From Tardiphaga sp. 709 (GTDB taxonomy: Bacteria; Pseudomonadota; Alphaproteobacteria; Rhizobiales; Xanthobacteraceae), in NCBI RefSeq assembly GCF_032401055.1, contig NZ_CP135529.1, positions 496,001 to 560,000 of the forward strand: a stretch of DNA of 64,000 bases, in the 5' to 3' direction. Positions 1-7,514 of the stretch are shown one piece after another (within the stretch, counting starts at the first letter, position 1; each line of letters starts with the position of its first letter). The notes beneath the pieces are model-generated. The model was not told where the DNA came from. It did no database searches and worked only from the letters and a program-made list of their open reading frames with translations. The translations under genes were made by a program, and so were the position numbers.

Positions 1-5
1 AGCAG

Positions 6-1163
6 ATGATTTTTCGGCTCGAACGCTATGTCGTCGGCGTCAATTGGCAAGACAGCCGCGATCAAGAACGTGACACGCCCGAGGGCCTAGAAACAGACAA
101 GGCCCGCGAGCGCGTACTAGCCGTCGTAGGCTCCCTCGCGCGCTCGAAAGACACCGAGATCGTCTATTTTGATCAAGATCTGGTCCGCGTTTCCGATGAC
201 CCAGACCAGATCACTGATTCAGCACTTAAGGCCATGTCTGAGCTCGCCCAAAATCAGGGAGACGCCAGACTCTTGCGGCAAGTCGAAGATGCTCGACGCC
301 GCATCGAGGAGCTGAAATCTTCGCGGCAAGAGGCGCAAGACACTGCTCGGCGCGCAATGGAAGAGCGCCAGCGCGCAGACGCAATTATATCCAGATTGGA
401 GCAGCAAGCGGCTTTTCTGGGAAGTAGCCGTGACGTCAATGTTGAGCGGGTGCAGTTACTTATGCATCAAGCAACGATTCATTTAGGGCATCTTCGCTCA
501 GCTATCGTTAACGCGGCTCACGAAGTACGCAACGTACTAGAGGCAGCCACGGCGACCCAGGTGACTGGCGCTGATGATGACGTCGAGGACCTGTTAGCCT
601 CGGTGCGACAATCCGCCAGACGCGCATCTGTTTCTATCGCGAGCGCAAATCTCTCTGGCGATAGACTACGGACCGTGCTGTCCTTCGCTCCGAACATTCG
701 CGTCGATCTCGAAACGGATAAAGTTCATGGCGATCTGCTGAGATTTTTGAAAGAATATTTTGAGGTACGACTAGCCAACGTACCCGACATGCCAGCCGCC
801 ACTTTTGAAGCCGCCAGCCTGTCATTGGTGAGAGACTTCTCACCCGTGGACGTCGCGGTTCTTATAGACAATCTTCTAGATAATGCTCGCAAAGCAAAAG
901 CTTCGAAGATCGACTTCGTGACTTCTCGTAAAGGCCAAAGTTCCGTTGTTATTAGTGTTGTCGACGACGGTTTGGGTATCGACGAACGCAAAGTTGACCC
1001 AGCGAAGATATTCGAGCGCGGCTACACTGGTTCAGCCGGCGGGACCGGTCTTGGCTTGTACAGCGTCCGTCAAATTTTAGAAGGCATGGAAAGCACGATC
1101 GAGCTCGTCGGAGACGGCTCGCGGGCTGACTTTGAAATCACGTTATCGGGGGAAGCATCATGA
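6..1163 (+). CDS. Histidine-kinase-like ATPase, probably C-terminal part of a longer protein cut by the window edge
   Basis: The C-terminal 110 residues are a GHKL ATPase domain: N-box (DNLLDNARKAK), G1 box (DDGLGID) and G2 box (GGTGLGLY). Before it lie a charged coiled coil (about residues 80-135) and a stretch AHEVRN (His at window residue 172) that resembles a HisKA phosphoacceptor box. The first in-frame ATG is at position 6 with only five bases before it, so the true start is probably upstream; the opening residues look like the linker after another domain. The stop overlaps the start of the response-regulator gene by four bases (ATGA), so the two are translationally coupled and probably form a phosphorelay pair. 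Signal input is unknown and no membrane segment is visible in this part. Confidence 0.8.
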   Translation: MIFRLERYVVGVNWQDSRDQERDTPEGLETDKARERVLAVVGSLARSKDTEIVYFDQDLVRVSDDPDQITDSALKAMSELAQNQGDARLLRQVEDARRRIEELKSSRQEAQDTARRAMEERQRADAIISRLEQQAAFLGSSRDVNVERVQLLMHQATIHLGHLRSAIVNAAHEVRNVLEAATATQVTGADDDVEDLLASVRQSARRASVSIASANLSGDRLRTVLSFAPNIRVDLETDKVHGDLLRFLKEYFEVRLANVPDMPAATFEAASLSLVRDFSPVDVAVLIDNLLDNARKAKASKIDFVTSRKGQSSVVISVVDDGLGIDERKVDPAKIFERGYTGSAGGTGLGLYSVRQILEGMESTIELVGDGSRADFEITLSGEAS

Positions 1164-2110
1164 ATCTCGACTTCGGAATCCTATGGATTGAAGACTCATG
1201 GAGCCCCGAGGAAAGCGAGACCCTCAAGCGACGCATTAGGGAATCCGGGTTCATCGCCAGAATTGAGACGATCGCAAACAGCAAGCGAATTGAAGACTTA
1301 GCCCGTGCACATAACCTGTACCACAAATACGACCTTATCCTCCTCGACTATCGCTTGCAGGACGAGAACGGAGACGAGATCGCTCCTCGCGTGCGCGCTT
1401 TGTTTCCATCCACAAACATACTTTTTTATTCGGGAACGGTTGACGAGCAGTCCCTCCGAGAACTGATTGCAAAGCAACAGGTCGAGGGCGTTTATTGCAG
1501 TCATCGTTCCCGCTTCATTGATCGCACCGGCTCGCTCATAGACCAAACGGCGAGAGCGTTGGATCGGCTTTCTGGCATGAGGGGGCTGGCCATGAGAGTT
1601 GTCGCCGAGTGCGACACGCTAATGAAATCAGCAATGCTCTCGATGTGCGAGCGGGACCCAAATTGCGTTGCTAAAGTGAGCGATCTTGATAAAGACGTTT
1701 TAGACTTCATAGCCAGCATGCAAAAAAAATATGAGCTCGCGATTTCCGGTGATCTTAGTGCACGGATCGATACGCGAGCCGTGGACTCCTTAAAGTTGTT
1801 CAAGCATTTTCGACGTTTGACGCAGATTGCCGCGACGGCACCTGCCACGTTTGGTATAAACGAAGCTGGGGTCGAGCGTTTGCGAGAGCTTCGGAGACAG
1901 AGCGCTCAATACAATGAGAACGTTTTAAACAAACGCAACGTCTTGGGTCACGTCGTTGAAGTGCAAAGCGACGATGGTTGGGTACTAAAGGGTAGCGATG
2001 AGATCCGCGTTTCGGACTTTCCTGACATTCGCCGGAGCTTTGCGGCTCACATCGACGCTTTCCGGGAGATGGGCGACTTGGTGATCCCGCTGGACGCGCA
2101 GCAAACCTAA
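1160..2110 (+). CDS. Response regulator with C-terminal HEPN-like domain
   Basis: 316 aa. The N-terminal third is a CheY-like receiver: acidic pair E11-D12, phosphoacceptor Asp63 in LILLDYRL, and Ser/Thr position in FYSGT. The conserved receiver lysine is not evident; the corresponding stretch reads VYCSHRSRF. The rest is predicted mostly helical and lacks a recognisable DNA-binding output domain. Near its end it carries KRNVLGHV, with R259 N260 and H264, the R-N-x3-H signature of HEPN ribonucleases and HEPN-fold proteins. This suggests an RNase effector controlled by phosphorylation, but the call rests on a short motif. It is coupled to the upstream kinase by a 4-bp overlap, and its last 126 bases overlap the convergent methyltransferase gene. 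Confidence 0.8.
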   Translation: MNLDFGILWIEDSWSPEESETLKRRIRESGFIARIETIANSKRIEDLARAHNLYHKYDLILLDYRLQDENGDEIAPRVRALFPSTNILFYSGTVDEQSLRELIAKQQVEGVYCSHRSRFIDRTGSLIDQTARALDRLSGMRGLAMRVVAECDTLMKSAMLSMCERDPNCVAKVSDLDKDVLDFIASMQKKYELAISGDLSARIDTRAVDSLKLFKHFRRLTQIAATAPATFGINEAGVERLRELRRQSAQYNENVLNKRNVLGHVVEVQSDDGWVLKGSDEIRVSDFPDIRRSFAAHIDAFREMGDLVIPLDAQQT

Positions 2111-3283
2111 CAGCATCTCGCCGATGGCCTCAGCGAGTAGCGGAGGCACAGCGTTGCCGACCTGAGTATATTTTGGACAAGCGTTTTTTCTGCGGTCACC
2201 GCCAGATGTATAAGGTCCGTGAAAAACAAACCAATCTGGAAATGATTGCAGTCGAGCGTGCTCACGAACTGTCATTGACCGAGGCCGCGAGTAATGGACA
2301 AAATCATCCGGTAGCGTGCTAATAGTTGGAGATGGCGCGAGCGGATCGAGCGCTGTGGTTGACCGCTTTTTGATACCTAGGCGCTCCCGATCGGCAGGCC
2401 GAAGACATACTCCTCGCTCACAACTCGATAGAATATCACTCATACGTTCTATCGTGGATGCGCTATGTCTAGGCAGTCTCATATCGGTTGGTTGCGCCGG
2501 GGATCCTGAGCGCATGAGCCTTTGATAGGCACTTTTGGGTTCTTTGGCGCGACGCAATACTTTAAAGCCCATGCGCCCCCATTCTTCGTCGAGTCCTGCT
2601 TCCGATTCCAAATCCGAGAGGGCCGCACGTGCGCCTGTGTGCTTAGGGCCGAGCCCCCGCTTCTGCAGAAAAGACTTTCTTGCAACTCGCAGCCGCTCAA
2701 GTGGGTCGATGCCCGGAAGCGTCCCCTGTAGCGCCGCGATCAATACAAACCTTGGCCTGCGCTGGGGAACCCCCCAATCGGACGCGCGCACCACATCCGA
2801 CCAAGTGTCGTAGCCCATGCGATGTAGCTCTCGTGAGACGTAGTCGCTATAAGTGCCCCCTGCCCGGTGCTTCATGGATTGGAAGCCCACGACGTTTTCC
2901 AGCAAGATTAGTCGGGGTCGGACGAGATCCACATACTGCAGGTAGACTTCCACCATGCGACTTCGAGGGTCATCCGGACGCCGTAACCCGTTCATGCTAA
3001 AACCTTGGCATGGCGGCCCGCCCGCGATCAAATCGACAGTCCCTCGGAGGGATCGAAGGCCTTCCTGATGTTTTGTGAGGAGTTCCTGCGCAGGCCAAGG
3101 CTTTTTCTCCAGCCAAGTCGGCCAGCTGTGCTTATCTGGACGGCGCTGCAGAAGGTTGGCGCTGTAAGTCGAAAATGCATCTTCATGAGCCTCCACTCCA
3201 AAGAGCGTGGCAAAACCTGCCGATCCCAAGCCTAGGGAAAGCCCGCCGCAGCCAGAAAAAAGGTCGATGCATGTCGGTTCCAT
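1985..3283 (-). CDS. DNA (cytosine-5-)-methyltransferase
   Basis: A C5-methyltransferase with motifs in canonical order: motif I (DLFSGCGGLSLGLG), motif IV with the catalytic Cys in GGPPCQGFS, ENV (motif VI), QRRPRF (motif VIII) and QVGNAVPP (motif X). A variable target-recognition stretch lies between VIII and X. I chose the ATG at 3283, eight residues before motif I; an in-frame TTG at 3358 would add 25 residues but has no visible ribosome site. About 40 residues follow motif X, and this tail overlaps the convergent response-regulator gene. No partner restriction endonuclease or Vsr gene is visible, so it is either an orphan, a self-protection component of the neighbouring module, or paired with something outside the window. 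Confidence 0.93.
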   Translation of the reverse strand: MEPTCIDLFSGCGGLSLGLGSAGFATLFGVEAHEDAFSTYSANLLQRRPDKHSWPTWLEKKPWPAQELLTKHQEGLRSLRGTVDLIAGGPPCQGFSMNGLRRPDDPRSRMVEVYLQYVDLVRPRLILLENVVGFQSMKHRAGGTYSDYVSRELHRMGYDTWSDVVRASDWGVPQRRPRFVLIAALQGTLPGIDPLERLRVARKSFLQKRGLGPKHTGARAALSDLESEAGLDEEWGRMGFKVLRRAKEPKSAYQRLMRSGSPAQPTDMRLPRHSASTIERMSDILSSCERGVCLRPADRERLGIKKRSTTALDPLAPSPTISTLPDDFVHYSRPRSMTVREHARLQSFPDWFVFHGPYTSGGDRRKNACPKYTQVGNAVPPLLAEAIGEMLLGLLRVQRDHQVAHLPESVDVSRKAPANVRKVRNADLIATL

Positions 3284-3472
3284 GCATCTCACATCGCACG
3301 CGCGAGCAATTTTGTCCAGGGCGGGGGGGCGCCCTTTTGTCTCCAAGGTTAAATTCAAAGGAGCACGTGGATTTGTGCGCTCTTTAGCAAAGCGTGCAAA
3401 CGTGACGCCCTAGCCGCCAGATGACGCCAGAACGTAGTAATCCAGAATTAGGGCGTGAACCCAAAACTGACG

Positions 3473-4804
3473 TCAACCGACCGCCTTCAAAAGGGCGCTC
3501 GCTTCGGCAGGCGCAAGCGCTGTCATCAGCAGATACTTGAGCTTGAGATGTAGGCCGTGTCCGTCGCCATATTGCGGCTTTCCACTGGAATGTCCCATAA
3601 GTTCGTCCGTTAATTCGTCCGGGCACTCCAGCGCTCGCAGCCGATCCTTGAAGCTGTGGCGGAATGAATAGACCGAATGACGCGGCGACGGCTTCATGCC
3701 ATGCTTCTTCAAGTGTTTATTGACTGCCGCCGAAAAACTGTCCTCGTTGTCAAAGTAGCGCGCGAAGCCTTTCGGAAAGCGCCGCATCGCCTCAAGAGCA
3801 ATTCCGACCAGCGGAATGTCGCGCTCCGAGGATTCCGTCTTCAGTACGCGGCCATCGGGCACCACCCGAATATAGGGGATATTAGCATCGAGCACGATAT
3901 TCGCCGGCAGAAGGTTCAACACCTCGCAGGGTCGCGCGCCGGTGTTGATCAGGATGTGCACTGCGGCCGTCGCCTGGTCGTTCAGCGTGTCGAAGCCACC
4001 CGGCCGCAAGATCGTGTCGACAATGAACGCCGTCTCGAACGGCTTGCGCTGCCCGCGCTCACCGCCGCTGAGACGCAGGCCGGCGAACAGGCTTTCCTTG
4101 TCCAGATGATGCCGCTGGCTGACGGTTCGAACCATGCGCTGAATATGAGTGATGTTCTTATTTGCGGTGCCGATGGCAACTTCACGCTTCACGGCCCGGG
4201 CCTGCCAGTGATCGCGGTACTTGAGGGCATCGTCGCGGGTCATGTGTTGCAAGGCCTTATCGGTCACCACTTCGATCAGGATCTCGATAGCGCGCTCTTT
4301 GCCGGCCTTCCATTTCTTGAGCTGCTTCGGTGAATAATTCATCCGCTCGGTTGCCGTGGCCGCCTCGAATTCGGCAAACAGAGTCGAAAGCTTGATAAGT
4401 GGCTCAGCGACACCACCGAGCACGGCCGCGCGCGTCACGGGATCATGCAGCCGGTCTCCCTCGGCTAAGGTTTCGATGCGTCGCCTGAGCTCGGTTGGGG
4501 CTTCCAGCGCTACGGCCGCAGCTGGGCGATATGCAAGCTCGAGGATGCGCGCCCGCCGAACCGCTTCGGCATGGTCCGTGGCCGCCCTGCCAGCTTCCCC
4601 GGCAGCACATTTCTGCCAGTAGGCTTCGAGGTCCAAATTCATCCGATCGGCGATTAGGGTGGCGCGCTGCCCGTGCCTGTCGCGAGCGATGCGGACCTTC
4701 GTAGACAGCTTCACGATGCCGCGCCTGTCATACCTCGCGAACTCCTCAGGTACGCGGCGCACGAAGTGCCACGTTCCATTTCGCTTAGTCAGATGTTCGC
4801 CCAT
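3473..4804 (-). CDS. Tyrosine-type site-specific integrase of the left island
   Basis: 443 aa. The N-terminus (LTKRNGTWHFVRRVP) matches the DUF6538 type of arm-binding region. The catalytic domain shows R291 in NTGARPCEV, R382-H383 in YSFRHSF, H405 in MGHSS and a probable nucleophile Y412 in KPQYGDG. Length and residue order are normal, so the enzyme looks intact. It points into the island from its right edge. Two exact tandem copies of a 12-bp sequence lie just upstream of the start and could be arm sites or an operator. Confidence 0.92.
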   Translation of the reverse strand: MGEHLTKRNGTWHFVRRVPEEFARYDRRGIVKLSTKVRIARDRHGQRATLIADRMNLDLEAYWQKCAAGEAGRAATDHAEAVRRARILELAYRPAAAVALEAPTELRRRIETLAEGDRLHDPVTRAAVLGGVAEPLIKLSTLFAEFEAATATERMNYSPKQLKKWKAGKERAIEILIEVVTDKALQHMTRDDALKYRDHWQARAVKREVAIGTANKNITHIQRMVRTVSQRHHLDKESLFAGLRLSGGERGQRKPFETAFIVDTILRPGGFDTLNDQATAAVHILINTGARPCEVLNLLPANIVLDANIPYIRVVPDGRVLKTESSERDIPLVGIALEAMRRFPKGFARYFDNEDSFSAAVNKHLKKHGMKPSPRHSVYSFRHSFKDRLRALECPDELTDELMGHSSGKPQYGDGHGLHLKLKYLLMTALAPAEASALLKAVG

Positions 4805-4815
4805 CCCTGCCCCAT

Positions 4816-4839
4816 GTTGGACGTTTTGTTGGACGTTTT
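4816..4839. repeat. Tandem 12-bp repeat upstream of the integrase
   Basis: GTTGGACGTTTT occurs twice back to back (4816-4827 and 4828-4839), ending 35 bases before the integrase start on the opposite strand. Direct repeats in this place are typical of recombinase arm-type or excisionase sites, or of an autoregulatory operator. The interval 4840-5082 contains no convincing gene and should hold the island/core junction. Confidence 0.5.
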
Positions 4840-5082
4840 TGTCGCCGACTGCCCAAAAAATGTCAAATAATTCGCACTTTTACTTGTCACTTCAACATGT
4901 TATGCACAGGCCCGCTGGCACTGCTAGGGAGCGCCATTCGCGCACTGCCCTGGGTTAGGCCACGTTATTGCCACCCGAGCCTTATTTTCGTTGAACTTGG
5001 CCGCGAACCTCCCGAAATTCACGCGTTCTGGATGGTTTTGTCGCGGATTGGAACGATCACACGCCATAGGACTTCGAGTTTC

Positions 5083-5634
5083 ATGGTCGAAATCATGCCG
5101 AGCGCTTCCCAGCACAGTTACGCGTCCGAGCCCAGTCACACCTGGCGCATTAGCCAGCAGCCGATCATGGTTGCGGCTGCGGCCCTGTTTCTGGTCGTGA
5201 TCGGCATCGGCGGCATCTTCACGTGGCGCAGCTATAGCGGCGCAACGCCGGAGCCGGAGCGGCTCACCGCATCGCGCCTGCAACAGGCCCGTGTGGCGCA
5301 GGCGTCCGAACAGCTGATCGAAAAGACCAAAGGCATCGAGGCCACGCAGCAGCAGTCGATCGATCAGCTTCAGGTCGTGCAGGATCAGTTGCAGATCATG
5401 CAGCGTCTGATGACAGCGCAGCAGAACGAAGCGCGCAAGCTCAACGAGCAGGTCGGCGCCCTCACCTCCACGCTCGACACTCTCCGGCAGTCTTTTGCCA
5501 GCACCTCGGCGACTGACGACAAGCCTGCCGCGCGAGAGCAGCCGCGCCGCTCACGCTCCCGCGCTGCCGCAAGCAAGGGCCGTCAGAAGATGAAGATCGT
5601 TGTGCAGCGCAAGCGCCCCGGGGCGCGCGGCTAA
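5083..5634 (+). CDS. Single-pass membrane protein with coiled coil, unknown function
   Basis: 183 aa from the ATG at 5083 (a second ATG at 5095 is equally possible; the frame is open further upstream but runs into the island junction). One hydrophobic segment (VAAAALFLVVIGIGGIF, about residues 30-46) is followed by a long Gln-rich coiled coil (LQVVQDQLQIMQRLMTAQQ) and a basic Arg/Lys-rich tail. This is a bitopic protein with most of its length on one side of the inner membrane. It resembles conserved hypothetical proteins of the Bradyrhizobium group; no enzymatic motif is visible. It is the first core gene after the island. Confidence 0.7.
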   Translation: MVEIMPSASQHSYASEPSHTWRISQQPIMVAAAALFLVVIGIGGIFTWRSYSGATPEPERLTASRLQQARVAQASEQLIEKTKGIEATQQQSIDQLQVVQDQLQIMQRLMTAQQNEARKLNEQVGALTSTLDTLRQSFASTSATDDKPAAREQPRRSRSRAAASKGRQKMKIVVQRKRPGARG

Positions 5635-5769
5635 GCCATCCCGCGCGATTGCTCCCGAGCACACGTGAACTGCTTGTACTCTCCACAGCACCGCGCCTAG
5701 TCTGTCTGGCCGAACGCAATCTGCACTGCTCAAGGTGCGAGATCATGCGATACCGGCAGGGAGCGAGAC

Positions 5770-6006
5770 ATGAAGCATGACGGCGGCGATCACCTTCACG
5801 CGCACGACAGCGCGATGACCGAGAAATACGGCAGCACCACACTGGCAACACTCCGCAAGATCTACGGCAAGTTCTTCGCAGCCGGGCACCCCGACACGCT
5901 CACCCTCAGTGAAGTGCTGCCGAAGCTCAACGACACGTCGCTCAGTCAGCTCCGCCGCGATCACGACACCGGACATCTCAAGAAGAAGATCTCGAAGGCG
6001 GCGTGA
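5770..6006 (+). CDS. Small conserved hypothetical protein
   Basis: 78 aa, preceded by AGGGAG at suitable spacing. The N-terminus is His/Asp-rich (KHDGGDHLHAHD) and the rest is predicted helical and charged, ending KKKISKAA. There is no signal peptide or membrane segment, so it is probably cytoplasmic. The high codon bias and good ribosome site support a real gene. Function is not recognisable. Confidence 0.65.
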   Translation: MKHDGGDHLHAHDSAMTEKYGSTTLATLRKIYGKFFAAGHPDTLTLSEVLPKLNDTSLSQLRRDHDTGHLKKKISKAA

Positions 6007-6027
6007 TGCGACGCGTTGGCGCTGTGG

Positions 6028-6621
6028 CTAGAACGCCTTGCGCAGCAACATCACGGTCAGAACGATCACGACGACCGGCGCTCCCAATGTCACCGGCAGC
6101 AGCCACGGACTGTCGGCGTCGATGAGTGTGGCGGGAATGACGCCGATCAAGGCATGATCGACGATCCAGACCATTGCGGACACGATACTGGCGGTTTCGA
6201 ACTTCAGACGCGGCATGCCGGCGATGCCCGCGACGCTGGTGACCAGTGCGCGCGCCGGCCCGATATGGTAGCCGACCATGATCGCCGCGATGCCGTAGCG
6301 CTCGAATAGCCCGCGTACCCGCGCCACCAGTTGCTGACGCGATTGGAGCATCCGCATCTCCAGCAGCCTCGGCCCGCACCGTTTGCCGAGCTCATAGGAC
6401 ACGCTCATGCCGAGCACCGCGCCGCCGATGGCCCAAAGGACGAAAGTCCAGGACACCACGCCGGCGCCGATCAGCACCCCTGTCGCCGTCACGATGGCGG
6501 CGGCCGGCACCACGAAACTGGAGCCGACCAGACATCCGAAGAAGGCGATGACGAAGCCAAGCGGTCCAGCCCAATCGGCTTGCGCGGCGATTAGCGCCGA
6601 GATTTTCTGAATAATGTCCAT
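6028..6621 (-). CDS. DedA-family inner-membrane protein
   Basis: 197 aa from the ATG at 6621. Four to five hydrophobic segments are present, with the DedA/SNARE-associated pattern: FFGCLVGSSFVVPAAAI near the N-terminus, then GVVSWTFVLWAIGGAVLGMSV with an ELGKRCG loop, and the conserved R/G region VGYHIGPARALVTSVAG. DedA proteins support membrane homeostasis and lipid carrier recycling. The frame is open upstream, but residues before 6621 look non-coding. A second DedA paralogue lies at 36.6 kb. Confidence 0.8.
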   Translation of the reverse strand: MDIIQKISALIAAQADWAGPLGFVIAFFGCLVGSSFVVPAAAIVTATGVLIGAGVVSWTFVLWAIGGAVLGMSVSYELGKRCGPRLLEMRMLQSRQQLVARVRGLFERYGIAAIMVGYHIGPARALVTSVAGIAGMPRLKFETASIVSAMVWIVDHALIGVIPATLIDADSPWLLPVTLGAPVVVIVLTVMLLRKAF

Positions 6622-6804
6622 CAGGGAGGAGATTCCGAACCGGCGCGCTGTGTTTCGTCCATCACCAGCAATGAAACAAAACCGCGGTCGAAGAAACCGT
6701 TTCCTCGCCTCCGCGCAAACCGCCTGAAGCGAACGCCCTCTATCCCATCGCTCCAACGACGCGCCGATCGGCGCACGGATGGACACAAGATCGAGGGACA
6801 CACG

Positions 6805-7095
6805 ATGACATTCACCACCGCGAAGCTCGCCGCCGCCACCGTTCTTGCATTCGGCATGCTGACCACCGTCTGCCACGCCTACAGCGCCGAACAGGAACAG
6901 CTTTGCACGGGCGATGCGATGCGACTGTGCAGTTCGGAAATCCCGGATGTCGATCGCGTCACGGCTTGCATGATCCGCAACAAGTCTCAGCTAAGCGATG
7001 GCTGCAAGTCGGTCTTTGCGCCTGCGTCGGCCTATCAGCCGGCATCGCTACGGACCACGAAGCCGGTCAATCTGGTGCCGGCCCGGATTCGTTGA
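6805..7095 (+). CDS. Secreted small cysteine-rich protein
   Basis: 96 aa with a clear signal peptide (KLAAATVLAFGMLTTVCHA, cleavage after CHA). The mature part has Cys spaced CTGDAMRLCSSEIPDVDRV then CM and GC, resembling a single unit of the eukaryote-like cysteine-rich (GLG1) repeat found in many Bradyrhizobium secreted proteins. It is probably periplasmic with two disulfides. Function is unknown. Confidence 0.7.
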   Translation: MTFTTAKLAAATVLAFGMLTTVCHAYSAEQEQLCTGDAMRLCSSEIPDVDRVTACMIRNKSQLSDGCKSVFAPASAYQPASLRTTKPVNLVPARIR

Positions 7096-7098
7096 CGC

Positions 7099-7362
7099 CT
7101 AGCGCCGGCGCGCCACAGCGACGCCGAGCAGAAAAGCAACCAGCAGCGACCCCAGCGGCGCTTCGCGTGCGACATTGGCCAGGATGCTCAACGGCATCCC
7201 TGGCTTCTTGCCGGACTCGATGGCACCGCCGATACGGTGCGCGGTCTCGGTCACCGCCTCTTTCACATCCGTGATCGTTTCTGTGATTGTCGACCGGGCC
7301 TCAGGCACGGGCTCGACGCCTTCGTAGATGTAGGGGGGGTCTTTGCGTCGTCGGCCATGGTC
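7099..7362 (-). pseudogene. Small C-terminal-anchored protein with a frameshift at a C7 run
   Basis: The downstream frame encodes 69 residues (ITETITDVKEAVTETAHR and a C-terminal hydrophobic segment ending VAVARRR), like a DUF883/ElaB-type anchored protein. The likely start is ATG at 7356 or 7362 with GGGA upstream, but that frame breaks at a run of seven C (G on the plus strand, 7333-7339). One extra C would join MADDAKTPP to YIYEGVEPVPEA and restore one protein. This is either a sequencing indel or a true frameshift; if intact, translation might start at the GTG at 7308. Confidence 0.55.
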
Positions 7363-7514
7363 ATTTCCCGTGCAGTATGAGCTGTGTCAGCCCAATCGAC
7401 CGAACACTGATTGGTTCCGGCCCTGGCCCGGGCCCGCTAGCTTCTCTTTTGTCGCAGGCGGCTCCCGCAAGAGTCACTCTTTCCGGTCTGCCCGGCCGTC
7501 TATAATTAAGTTCC

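Larger units (their letters stand above)
1..4840. mobile_element. Right end of an integrated genomic island (left end outside window)
   Basis: The first 4.8 kb differ from the following core: a sampled 60-base line in the kinase gene (481-540) is exactly half G+C, while core lines nearby are clearly richer. The segment carries a kinase-like ATPase, a response regulator, a DNA methyltransferase and a tyrosine integrase, and ends just before a conserved small membrane protein of the core. The integrase at the edge with defence-like cargo is the usual order in integrative islands. No tRNA or direct-repeat partner can be seen, because the left end is outside the window. The right boundary is inferred to lie between about 4805 and 5080. 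Confidence 0.6.
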
